Below are positions 6,871 to 13,353 of a DNA stretch of 13,961 nucleotides, one piece after another (position 1 is the first letter of the stretch; every line of letters begins with the position of its first letter). The DNA is from Treponema sp. (GTDB lineage: Bacteria; Spirochaetota; Spirochaetia; Treponematales; Breznakiellaceae): positions 1-13,961 of the forward strand of contig JAISWN010000213.1 in assembly GCA_031271075.1 (NCBI GenBank), given 5' to 3'. The position numbers and the translations under genes were made by a program. Below the pieces are notes generated by a model. That model had not been told where the DNA came from. It saw nothing but the letters and a program-made list of their open reading frames with translations, and ran no database searches.

Positions 6871-6970
6871 GATAAACGGGGCCAATATCGCCGCCACCGG
6901 TATCTGCGCCCATGACTCCGCCATGAGGGATGGAGAAATAATTGATGTGCCGGATTTTCAGGTAATATGA
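6845..6970 (+). pseudogene. C-terminal remnant, oxidoreductase-like
   Basis: In another frame, joined directly to the solute-binding fragment, about 36 residues read IYEINGANIAATGICAHDSA, then MRDGEIIDVPDF, ending with TGA. The wording resembles the end of Gfo/Idh/MocA-type dehydrogenases (a helix with a catalytic-site neighbour, then a short E/D-V/I-P-D-F strand). Identification is tentative. No start codon and no upstream part of the gene remain. Confidence 0.35.
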
Positions 6971-7031
6971 GCGGCGTGTTTTTTGTCCCTGTAACACGGC
7001 GTAGGCCAAGGGATTGCTTCAGGCTACACGG

Positions 7032-7065
7032 AAAAAAAGGCCGTTCCGGCCAAAGCCGGAACGGC
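7032..7065 (-). terminator. Rho-independent terminator of flaB
   Basis: A perfect 11-bp GC-rich stem, gccgttccggc/gccggaacggc (7040-7050 and 7055-7065, loop of 4). On the - strand it is followed by seven T residues. It lies 52 bp past the flaB stop and faces the right way. Confidence 0.9.
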
Positions 7066-7079
7066 GCCTCCCGAAAACG

Positions 7080-7109
7080 GATGGAACAACCGGTAAAGAT
7101 TGTTCCATC
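7080..7109 (-). terminator. Second hairpin in the flaB 3' region
   Basis: A perfect 10-bp inverted repeat (7080-7089 with 7100-7109, loop 10) begins 8 bp after the flaB stop codon. It is not followed by a T-run, so it may act as an mRNA-stabilising 3' structure rather than as the terminator itself. Confidence 0.45.
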
Positions 7110-7117
7110 GTGCCAGC

Positions 7118-7978
7118 TTATTGCAGCAACTGGAGAACCGTTTGGCCCCGCTGATTGGCCTGGGCAAGCATGGCGGTACCGGACTGGCTGAGGATCTGGT
7201 TCTTGGTGTAGCTGACCATCTCGTTTGCCATGTTGGTATCGCGAATGCGGGATTCGGAAGCCTGCAAATTTTCAGCTCCGATATCCAGGCCGCGGACCAC
7301 GTGTTCCAGGCGGTTTTGGTAGGCGCCAAGATCAGCACGCTGCTTGTTGATCCTTTTAAGCGCCTCGTCAAGGGTTCCAATGGCACGGTTGGCGCTATCC
7401 GGATCGGACAGCGAAAGAATTTCATCGTTACCAACGTTCCGGACACCAAGGCCCTTCGCGGTCATAGTACCGATAAATACCTGTTCCCGCTGATCCATGT
7501 TGGCGCCGATATGAAACCACATAGAGGCGGTAACCACATTTTCACCGGCCAGCCGTCCAAACCGTCCGGTCAGCAGGTTCATTCCGTTGAACTGGGCATG
7601 CGACGCTATCCGGTCAATCTCATCGATCAAAGCGGAAACTTCGATCTGGATGTATATCCGGTCTTCGTCGGTATAGATACCGTTCGCGGACTGAACCGAC
7701 AACTCACGCAGGCGCTGCAGAATATCTTCTGATTCCTGAAGGTAACCTTCGGTAGTTTGAATGAACGAGATGCCGTTCTGGGCGTTGGTTGACGCCTGAT
7801 TCAAACCGCGAATCTGGCCCCGCATCTTTTCAGAAACGGCAAGGCCCGAAGGATCATCACCCGCGCGGTTGATGCGCAAGCCGCTGGACAGTTTCTCCAT
7901 GTTCTTATCCAGAAAGGACTGGGTAACTTTGAGAGACCTGTCGGCGAACATTGCGCTTAAGTTGTGATTGATAATCAT
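7118..7978 (-). CDS. flaB: Flagellin FlaB, periplasmic flagellar core filament protein
   Basis: 286 residues, the usual length of spirochaete core flagellins. The N-terminal D0/D1 region ([38 protein letters not shown]) and the C-terminal region ([20 protein letters not shown], ending [11 protein letters not shown]) are the conserved polymerisation faces. The variable centre of enteric flagellins is almost absent, as expected for FlaB. There is no signal peptide, since export is through the flagellar type III system, and the filament lies in the periplasm. The SD ctccct (+ strand, 7985-7990) is 6 nt before the ATG. The gene stands alone with its own distant sigma-28-type promoter and 3' terminator. 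Which FlaB paralogue this is (B1, B2 or B3) cannot be told. Confidence 0.97.
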   Translation of the reverse strand: MIINHNLSAMFADRSLKVTQSFLDKNMEKLSSGLRINRAGDDPSGLAVSEKMRGQIRGLNQASTNAQNGISFIQTTEGYLQESEDILQRLRELSVQSANGIYTDEDRIYIQIEVSALIDEIDRIASHAQFNGMNLLTGRFGRLAGENVVTASMWFHIGANMDQREQVFIGTMTAKGLGVRNVGNDEILSLSDPDSANRAIGTLDEALKRINKQRADLGAYQNRLEHVVRGLDIGAENLQASESRIRDTNMANEMVSYTKNQILSQSGTAMLAQANQRGQTVLQLLQ

Positions 7979-8262
7979 ACTTCACTCCCTTGGCATTTTC
8001 GGTGAACCATTACCGCCCGGTAACAGTCATCACCGCGGCATCCCTGCCGGAGTAAAATGCTTATGCATCTTACTTTCGGAATTTCTTTTGTGAAGGAATT
8101 CCATTGACGGTATTTCCGTAATGTGAAAATACCGGTGTGCCTTTGAACCCCCGACCCGCCCGTTTCCGGAGGGACGAGGGGAAACCGTCCGGTATTAAAC
8201 CGGCGATTCCTCCCCGGACCGGATCAGGAGGCCCAACGGGCGCGTAATCCGGCGCGGTTTCA
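7979..8262 (-). promoter_or_regulatory. Long structured flaB 5' leader
   Basis: If transcription starts just after the -10 at 8269-8276, the leader is about 280 nt without a gene. It holds several inverted repeats: 8189-8203 (ccggt/accgg), 8108-8134 (perfect 8-bp cggtattt/aaataccg), 8078-8102 (ggaatt/aattcc) and 8010-8023 (ttacc/ggtaa). The last lies about 20 nt upstream of the SD. No known riboswitch was recognised. Confidence 0.5.
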
Positions 8263-8268
8263 TATTTA

Positions 8269-8295
8269 ATATCGGAGTGTTAAAGATTCACTTTA
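8269..8295 (-). promoter_or_regulatory. Sigma-28 (FliA)-type promoter of flaB
   Basis: On the - strand TAAAGTGA (8295-8288), an 11-nt spacer, then TCCGATAT (8276-8269). The enteric sigma-28 consensus is TAAAGTTT-N11-GCCGATAA, so 12 of 16 positions match and the spacing is exact. It lies 8 bp past the stop of the upstream reductase gene and about 290 bp before the flaB start. Confidence 0.75.
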
Positions 8296-8302
8296 GGAAA
8301 AT

Positions 8303-9109
8303 TTATCCGAACAGCCCCCGCAGATAGGGGGCAAGATCGATCTTGATGGGCATAAGGTAGAGATTGAAATGATGAGTTTCGCAGAAAGACAGTACCCGGC
8401 GACCAAAATCCACGTTCCAGTACATATCGGGCCGGAAATTCCGGGGAAAAACCGCCCGGTTCCGGGATTCCCAGTATTTACGGCTTGATTCAGACAAGGC
8501 GGGAGAAAGGCCCCAGAATACGTTTTTTCCCTCAAGGTATTCGGCGTAAATTTCCAGAAGCCGCAGATCAAAGAAGGGCTGGCTCATAAACCCCGCCGCC
8601 CCGGCCTCTTCTTTTTCTTTCAGGTAATCCAACTCGTAACGGATATTGGAGCGGTAGGGGTCGAAAGCGGCGTATACCTCAAGTTCCGGCATTTCCGCCT
8701 TGAGTTTCCTGATAAAGGGGACGGTTTCCGTAGGGTAGACAGGGCGCGGTGGCGCGGCGGGGGTTCCGGTCTTACCGGGGCCGGTTTTCAGCTTGGGAGG
8801 GTCTCCGGCAATAACCAGAACCTTGTTAATACCCTGGGAGCGGAAATATCCGGCATGGGGAAAAGGCGCGGCCATGTCAAAGTCAATTGCCCGGATATGG
8901 GGCATAAGTCCCAGGCCCCCCCCGCGCGGGACAAGGCCGGCGGCCGGGAGTTCCTCCCGCAGGATACCGCAGGCTTCCCAGGATCGGAGGGAAAACCTGA
9001 GCAGATCCGGTATGTTTATCAGGCTGATGGAACTGAATTCCGCCGCGGTAAGGGCGGCGGCGGTTAAGGCTTCCCGGCTCCGGGGTACCGCTTCCAGGGA
9101 TACGGTCAT
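8303..9109 (-). CDS. Methylenetetrahydrofolate reductase family protein (MetF-like)
   Basis: 268 residues, somewhat shorter than E. coli MetF (296). It matches the MTHFR TIM barrel: VSLEAVPRS at the N-terminus puts E6 where MetF has its catalytic Glu28. VLVIAGDPP (98-105) is the flavin-binding RGDPP equivalent, with D103, though Ala replaces the usual Arg. The YELDYLKEKEEAGAAGFMSQPFFD block (158-181) includes Q177 at the position of a substrate-contacting Gln. The family reduces CH2-THF to CH3-THF with FAD, for methionine synthesis or, in acetogens, the Wood-Ljungdahl methyl branch. The match is diverged (HIRAIDF, APFPHAGYF), so folate specificity is not certain. The ATG overlaps the thioesterase stop (ATGA), implying translational coupling. 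Confidence 0.8.
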   Translation of the reverse strand: MTVSLEAVPRSREALTAAALTAAEFSSISLINIPDLLRFSLRSWEACGILREELPAAGLVPRGGGLGLMPHIRAIDFDMAAPFPHAGYFRSQGINKVLVIAGDPPKLKTGPGKTGTPAAPPRPVYPTETVPFIRKLKAEMPELEVYAAFDPYRSNIRYELDYLKEKEEAGAAGFMSQPFFDLRLLEIYAEYLEGKNVFWGLSPALSESSRKYWESRNRAVFPRNFRPDMYWNVDFGRRVLSFCETHHFNLYLMPIKIDLAPYLRGLFG

Positions 9110-9975
9110 TGAACGGGATCGTCCTGTACCCGCAGTTCCGCCCGGAACACCGCCTGGCCGCCTTCCGCCCGCCTGCCTTCAAAAGCGTAGGCCCGCTGGG
9201 GATTAAAGGCGCCGGAGGCAATCCCCGCGCTGGCCGCATCCGCCGCGGCAGGCTCCGGCCACGGCTGCCCCGCCCCTACCGGCAGGGACGCCGTCCAGAG
9301 TTCCACGGTTCCGCCCGGTTTTACCTCGCTCAGGTAATTAACATCCAGCCGCATCCGGGCCGCCCCTTCCAGGACGCCGGGTTCCACAATGTCCTGTATC
9401 CACTCGATGTACCGGGTATTGTTCACATGCCCGTTGTAGTCAATGTCCGAATAAGCCGCCCGCCGTTCCCCGGCTTTTACGGCCTTTGGGCCCTGTACGC
9501 CCTGTACAACCGATCCGTTTTCTCCCCCGCCTGGAAACGAGAGGGACACGGGCCCGTCGGGCAGGGCGTCAAGCCCGTCGTTCCGGGGGAGGTTCTCCAT
9601 AATCGCCTGGGGCCGCAGAGGCCGCCTTTTTTCCAGATCCAGGATGATCCAGCCGCTCCTGCCCCGGACAAGGGGTCTGTCCTCTTCATCCCGGATATCG
9701 TAATCCCGCAGGGCAAAAAGCTTGTCCGAGCCCCTTGGCCAGCTTCGTACCGTCAGGGAATCCCGCCATTTAGGCCGCCGGTCCCATTGGACGGAGATAC
9801 GGGAGAGTATCCAGACCTGTCCGGTTACGGACATGGCTTCCCGGCCAACCCCCAGATCTTCGGCGTGATCGCTGGCAATTTCCTGAAAAAGATCCAGAGT
9901 AGAAGCCAAAGTAAGCCGATCCGAAGGATCCACTGCGCTGAAACGAAGCCGGAACTTTTCTTGTATGATGTCCAT
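9106..9975 (-). CDS. Acyl-ACP thioesterase (FatA/FatB family)
   Basis: 289 residues with two hotdog domains. The first runs about 1-130 (RLTLASTLDLFQEIASDHAE, WILSRISVQWDRRPKWRD). The second runs about 165-289 and opens with the conserved YSDIDYNGHVNNTRYIEW (175-192). D177, N181 and H183 occupy the catalytic positions of plant-type enzymes. It would hydrolyse acyl-ACP to free fatty acid. The linker (141-170) and a 236-262 segment rich in Pro/Ala/Gly are longer than usual. The ATG has no SD; a TATCCT hexamer lies 9 nt upstream, so a near-leaderless start is likely. It is the first gene of a unit with the MetF-like gene. Confidence 0.88.
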   Translation of the reverse strand: MDIIQEKFRLRFSAVDPSDRLTLASTLDLFQEIASDHAEDLGVGREAMSVTGQVWILSRISVQWDRRPKWRDSLTVRSWPRGSDKLFALRDYDIRDEEDRPLVRGRSGWIILDLEKRRPLRPQAIMENLPRNDGLDALPDGPVSLSFPGGGENGSVVQGVQGPKAVKAGERRAAYSDIDYNGHVNNTRYIEWIQDIVEPGVLEGAARMRLDVNYLSEVKPGGTVELWTASLPVGAGQPWPEPAAADAASAGIASGAFNPQRAYAFEGRRAEGGQAVFRAELRVQDDPVQ

Positions 9976-9984
9976 ATATTTGAT

Positions 9985-10013
9985 AGGATAATAATATCTG
10001 CCGGATGGGGCAA
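9985..10013 (-). promoter_or_regulatory. Candidate promoter of the thioesterase-reductase unit
   Basis: On the - strand TTGCCC (10013-10008), a 17-nt spacer and TATCCT (9990-9985), each matching 4 of 6 consensus bases. The predicted transcript would start within a few nucleotides of the ATG at 9975. Confidence 0.4.
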
Positions 10014-10063
10014 GGCAATCCCGCGCTTCCGGGCAGCATCACTGGAGTCAACAGGAGGAGAGC

Positions 10064-10822
10064 ATGAAAATCGCGGCTCAACTTTACAATACCCGGGACT
10101 ATACCAAAACCCCGGAAGCTATCGAGGCTACCCTGCGCAGGGTAAAGGCCATCGGTTTTGAGGTGGTACAAATTTCCGGCTTTGGCCCCTGCGACGCGGA
10201 TCTTTTAGCCGGGTGGATAAAGGAACTGGGGCTTGAGGTGTGCGTTACCCATGTGCCCTGGCCGCGGCTTGCCGACCCGGCGGAACTCAAGACGGTTATC
10301 GGGGAACACAAAAAAATCGGCTGTCCCCAGATCGGCCTGGGCTCGCGTCCGGGGGATGTGTTTCCCAACAGTTACGAGGGCTGGACCCGGTTTATCAAGA
10401 AGGCGAATGAAATCGTTAAACAGGTTAAGGGGGAGGGGCTCTCCTTTGCCTACCATAACCATGACTTTGAGTTCGAAAAATGGAACGGGGTTCTTGCCAT
10501 AGACCGGATCATTGAGGAGTGCCCGGAACTGGAATTTGTGCTGGATACCTTCTGGGTGCAGGCCGGCGGCGGCAGCCCGGTAAAATACATCAGGAAACTC
10601 AATGGCCGCATCAGTACCATTCACTTTAAGGATTTCAGGATCGTAAACCGCACCCGGCAATTTGCCGAGATTGGGGAAGGCAACCTGGACTGGGATGAGA
10701 TTATCCCCCTCTGCAAGGCCCAGAACATCCCCTACGCCGCCATAGAGCAGGATTCGGACTGGCTCGTGGACCCCTTCGAGAGCCTTGCCCAGAGCCGGAA
10801 ATTCCTTTTGGGGAAAGTTTAA
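10064..10822 (+). CDS. Sugar phosphate isomerase/epimerase (xylose isomerase-like TIM barrel)
   Basis: 252 residues covering the whole AP-endonuclease-2/xylose isomerase-like barrel. The expected metal and active-site segments are present: FAYHNHDFEF (128-137), VLDTFWVQAGG (159-169, D161), STIHFKDF (184-191, H187), EIGEGNLDW (202-210) and AAIEQD (225-230, E228). The family interconverts sugars, inositols or similar polyols using a divalent metal. The exact substrate cannot be read from the sequence, and no sugar transporter or kinase is adjacent. The protein is cytoplasmic, with no signal peptide. The ATG has an ideal SD (aggagga), in contrast to the divergent thioesterase gene. Confidence 0.9.
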   Translation: MKIAAQLYNTRDYTKTPEAIEATLRRVKAIGFEVVQISGFGPCDADLLAGWIKELGLEVCVTHVPWPRLADPAELKTVIGEHKKIGCPQIGLGSRPGDVFPNSYEGWTRFIKKANEIVKQVKGEGLSFAYHNHDFEFEKWNGVLAIDRIIEECPELEFVLDTFWVQAGGGSPVKYIRKLNGRISTIHFKDFRIVNRTRQFAEIGEGNLDWDEIIPLCKAQNIPYAAIEQDSDWLVDPFESLAQSRKFLLGKV

Positions 10823-10839
10823 GGGCAAGTTTATCGCGC

Positions 10840-10868
10840 TTGACATAATCCGATATCCCCGATAGTAA
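10840..10868 (+). promoter_or_regulatory. Promoter of the PLP enzyme gene
   Basis: A perfect TTGACA (10840-10845), a 17-nt spacer and a weak -10 TAGTAA (10863-10868). The predicted start is about 3-4 nt before the ATG at 10879, and no SD is visible there. Confidence 0.5.
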
Positions 10869-10875
10869 TACTATC
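10861..10875. promoter_or_regulatory. Perfect inverted repeat overlapping the -10 (possible operator)
   Basis: gatagt-aat-actatc is a perfect 6+3+6 palindrome. It covers the predicted -10 and the predicted transcription start of the PLP enzyme gene. It is well placed to be a repressor site or a very early 5' hairpin. Confidence 0.45.
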
Positions 10876-10878
10876 ATT

Positions 10879-12072
10879 ATGGAAAAACGGATCTACGGAC
10901 AGGAATTCGGGTTTTCTACCCGGGCGGTCCACACGGGGAACGATGTGGACGGAGAGACGGGGGCCATCCGGCGGCCCATCACCATGGCCAACAGCTACGC
11001 CCTGCCGTACGATCCCTCGGATCTGAACTGGAGCGGGGCGGGAAAAAGCCTTTACACCCGGAACGGGGGCAACAACCAGAAGTACCTGGAGGAAAAACTG
11101 GCCTCCCTTTCGGGGGGCGAGGACTGTGTGGCGTTGGCCAGCGGGGTTGCCGCCCTGTCGGGGTTGTTTTTCGCCCTGCTCAAAACCGGGGATCATGTGG
11201 TTTTTTCCACCGTAACCTATATCGCGGTGTACCGGCTCTTACACGAACTGCTGAACCACAAATTCAACGTCGAAACCACCATCGTGGACACCGGGGACCT
11301 GGAGGCGGTACGGGCGGCGATGCGGCCCAACACCAAACTGGTCCACATCGAAACCCCGGGAAACCCCACGCTTGCCGTCTCCGACATCCGGGCTATCGCC
11401 GAAATCGCCCATGCCGGGGGCGCCCTCCTTTCGGTGGACAACACCTTCGCCTCCCCCTACAACCAGCGGCCCCTGGGTTTGGGGGCGGATTTCTCCGTGG
11501 AAAGCCTTACCAAGTACATCAACGGCCACGGGGACGCCATGGGCGGGGCGGTAATCGGCAGGAAGGCCCATCTGGACCTGATCCGTGCCCAGTCCCAGGT
11601 GAATCTGGGAGGCGTCATAAGCCCCTTTAACGCCTGGCTCATCATGCGGGGTTCGGTTACCCTGCCCCTGCGGATGAGGCAGCACAACGAAAACGCCCTG
11701 CGGGTCGCCCGCTATCTGGAGAGCCTCCCCCGCGTCCGGTTTACGGCCTATCCGGGGCTGGAAAGCCACCGGGGCCACGCCGTCGCGGCCTCCCAGATGT
11801 CCCCCGGTTTCGGCGGGGTCCTGGCCTTCGGCCTGGACGCGGACCACGACGCCCACAACCGCTTTGTCAGCCGCCTCAGGATCATCACCTCCGCGGTTTC
11901 CCTGGGCCACGACGAGAGCCTCATCGTGTTTTTGGGCGAAAAGGACGAGCGCCAGTACCTCTATCCCCCGGAATTCCACCAGGGCTTCTTCCGTTTCAGC
12001 GTTGGCCTTGAGGATGGGGAGGACATCATCGCCGACATAGACCAAGCCTTGCGCAAGACCGGTTTGCTCTGA
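10879..12072 (+). CDS. PLP-dependent Cys/Met metabolism enzyme (cystathionine gamma-synthase / methionine gamma-lyase family)
   Basis: 397 residues, full length for the family. K212 in LTKYINGHGDAMGG is the Schiff-base lysine and D187 in VDNTF pairs with the pyridine nitrogen. Y59 and R61 (YTRNGG) bind the cofactor phosphate across the dimer, and Y114 stacks on PLP. After Y114 the sequence reads IAVYRLL, so position 116, the cysteine diagnostic of methionine gamma-lyases, is alanine. The C-terminal domain has the usual LGHDESLI and FFRFSVGLEDGEDI. It could be a cystathionine gamma-synthase or lyase, an O-acetylhomoserine sulfhydrylase, or a lyase of another thiol amino acid; the sequence does not decide. 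A methionine-related role would fit the nearby MetF-like gene. Confidence 0.88.
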   Translation: MEKRIYGQEFGFSTRAVHTGNDVDGETGAIRRPITMANSYALPYDPSDLNWSGAGKSLYTRNGGNNQKYLEEKLASLSGGEDCVALASGVAALSGLFFALLKTGDHVVFSTVTYIAVYRLLHELLNHKFNVETTIVDTGDLEAVRAAMRPNTKLVHIETPGNPTLAVSDIRAIAEIAHAGGALLSVDNTFASPYNQRPLGLGADFSVESLTKYINGHGDAMGGAVIGRKAHLDLIRAQSQVNLGGVISPFNAWLIMRGSVTLPLRMRQHNENALRVARYLESLPRVRFTAYPGLESHRGHAVAASQMSPGFGGVLAFGLDADHDAHNRFVSRLRIITSAVSLGHDESLIVFLGEKDERQYLYPPEFHQGFFRFSVGLEDGEDIIADIDQALRKTGLL

Positions 12073-12110
12073 TGCGGGCGGCGCGTATTAAGAAGGTTCC
12101 CCGCATTTTT

Positions 12111-12130
12111 GTACCGCGGGTACGCGGCAC
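12111..12130. repeat. GC-rich palindrome, REP-like
   Basis: gtaccgcg/cgcggcac pair over 8 positions with a 4-nt loop. There is one A-C mismatch on the + strand, which becomes a G-U pair in a - strand transcript. No T-run follows on either side, so it is not a simple terminator. Confidence 0.4.
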
Positions 12131-12225
12131 CCGGTTCCTCAAGAAAAAGATTCGCTTGGCTTCAGGACTTACCTGTCTCTCCTTCCTTCCACGAGCCTTC
12201 GTAACGCAATAGCCACAAGCTAGCA

Positions 12226-12265
12226 GAGAACCAACCGGGTTCTCGAACAAGTCTAATGAGGTTCG
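12226..12265. repeat. Two adjoining hairpins
   Basis: gagaacc/ggttctc (12226-12232 with 12238-12244, loop of 5) is followed at once by cgaac/gttcg (12244-12248 with 12261-12265, loop of 12). The first recalls the cgaacc/ggttcg hairpin at 1461-1475 in style, though the two are not copies. Confidence 0.4.
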
Positions 12266-12314
12266 TGGTCATTAAAAACCCTCTGCGTTTATCCTGGCCC
12301 AAAATACGCTGATA

Positions 12315-12343
12315 TTGTTTATACCGGGACTTTGCCATATAAT
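12315..12343 (+). promoter_or_regulatory. Sigma-70-type promoter of the PHP phosphatase gene
   Basis: TTGTTT (12315-12320), a 17-nt spacer and a perfect TATAAT (12338-12343). The transcript would have a leader of about 75 nt before the ATG at 12426. Confidence 0.7.
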
Positions 12344-12425
12344 TTGCCTTACCAAACCTGTCAAGCCGGCGGCTATTTTCAGAAAAACAAGGGAGATCCT
12401 GAACCCGGATTTTTAAGAGGCGCTT

Positions 12426-13319
12426 ATGCGGTACTCCTGTCTTCATACCCATACTTTTTTTTGCGACGGCTCCGACGATGTGGAGACTTACTGCCGGCGG
12501 GCTTGGGAAAAGGGCTTCCATTCCCTGGGTTTCAGCGCCCACGGGCCTGTTACCCGGAAAACCGGCATCCGCACAAGCTGGAACATGGAGGAGGAACGCC
12601 TTCCGGAGTACCTTGACGCGGTGCGGGAGGCCCGCCGCCGCTGGGAGGGAAAACTCAGGATCTATCTGGGCCTGGAGGCGGATTTTATCCCCGGCCTTAC
12701 CGGCCCGGCGGATCGGGAATACCGGGAGTTGGGCCTGGACTACCTCATCGGCTCGGTCCACTTCATCATCCCCCCAAAAGGCCCGCCCCTCGAGATAGAC
12801 GGCCGCTGGGAGCCGATAGAGCGGGGTATCCGGGAAGGCTTTGGGGGCGATGGGGAGGCCCTGACCCAGGCTTACTGGGACAATGTGGCCGCCATGATCG
12901 CCGCCGGGGGTTTCGACATTCTGGGGCACATGGATCTTATCAAGAAAAACAACCAGGCCCCCGGCTCCCCGCCGCCGAACCGCATATTCAACCCCAAAGG
13001 CCCGGAATACCTCCGCCGGGGCGGGGAAATAGCCCGGGCCGCGGCAAAAACCGGTATTGTGGTGGAGGTGAACACCGGGGGGATCAACCGGGGAAGCATT
13101 GCCGAACCCTACCCCTCCCCGGCTTTCTTGAAAATCTTCCGGGAAAACTCCGTCCCCGCCCTTATCGCCGCCGACGCCCACCGGGCCGAAGACCTGGACG
13201 GCCACTACGACACGGCCCAAAAGGCCCTTCTGGCGGCAGGCTACACCGGGACGGTCCTCTTTGAAGGAAAAGAGGGGGAGGCCCGCTGGATCAGAGAGCC
13301 GCTGCCCGGCAAAATTTGA
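12426..13319 (+). CDS. PHP-domain phosphatase, histidinol-phosphatase (HisK/HisJ) type
   Basis: 297 residues forming one PHP metal-dependent domain. Predicted metal ligands are the HTH of LHTHTFFCDGS (H7, H9), H39 in FSAHGP, E84 in GLEADFIPG, H112 in IGSVHFI, H168 in DILGHMDLI, and D250 with H252 in AADAHRAEDL. This set and the order match the monofunctional histidinol-phosphate phosphatases of the HisK type, the eighth step of histidine synthesis. Other members act on different phosphate esters. The DNVAAMIAAGGFDILGHMD segment (152-170) is characteristic of this branch. No other his genes are nearby, so the histidine role is plausible but not shown. The SD (aagagg) is 5 nt before the ATG. 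Confidence 0.87.
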   Translation: MRYSCLHTHTFFCDGSDDVETYCRRAWEKGFHSLGFSAHGPVTRKTGIRTSWNMEEERLPEYLDAVREARRRWEGKLRIYLGLEADFIPGLTGPADREYRELGLDYLIGSVHFIIPPKGPPLEIDGRWEPIERGIREGFGGDGEALTQAYWDNVAAMIAAGGFDILGHMDLIKKNNQAPGSPPPNRIFNPKGPEYLRRGGEIARAAAKTGIVVEVNTGGINRGSIAEPYPSPAFLKIFRENSVPALIAADAHRAEDLDGHYDTAQKALLAAGYTGTVLFEGKEGEARWIREPLPGKI

Positions 13320-13353
13320 AAAGGCCTTCCTCCTGGTTCCCGCCGGGGGAGGT

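Larger units (their letters stand above)
12073..12425. other. 350-bp intergenic region with palindromes and a promoter
   Basis: Two tiny overlapping frames are present and neither is convincing. One is a + strand frame of 46 very basic codons (12072-12212) that overlaps the PLP gene stop (TGATG). The other is a - strand frame of 36 codons (12162-12272) with an SD-like agaggg, reading LVREPGW and ASLWLLRYEGSWKEG. The rest contains inverted repeats and the promoter of the PHP gene. No clear terminator for the PLP gene was found. Confidence 0.45.

Noticed and set aside
9109..10161. 350-codon + strand frame opposite the thioesterase
   Set aside because: Pro/Arg/Gly-rich antisense product with no motif. 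The opposite strand encodes a clear acyl-ACP thioesterase, and the frame also runs through the divergent promoter region.
12226..12270. Possible integron attC-like or tRNA-like structure
   Set aside because: The hairpins lack attC core sites (RYYYAAC/GTTRRRY in the right arrangement), and no tRNA cloverleaf or T-loop consensus can be built.
12162..13220. 352-codon - strand frame opposite the PHP phosphatase
   Set aside because: The PHP protein on the + strand has all metal ligands. The antisense product is low-information; only its last 36 codons, in the intergenic region, could be independent.
13320..13353. Shared terminator between the PHP gene and dksA
   Set aside because: cctcc/ggagg can pair, but the stem is short and interrupted and no proper T-run follows on either strand.
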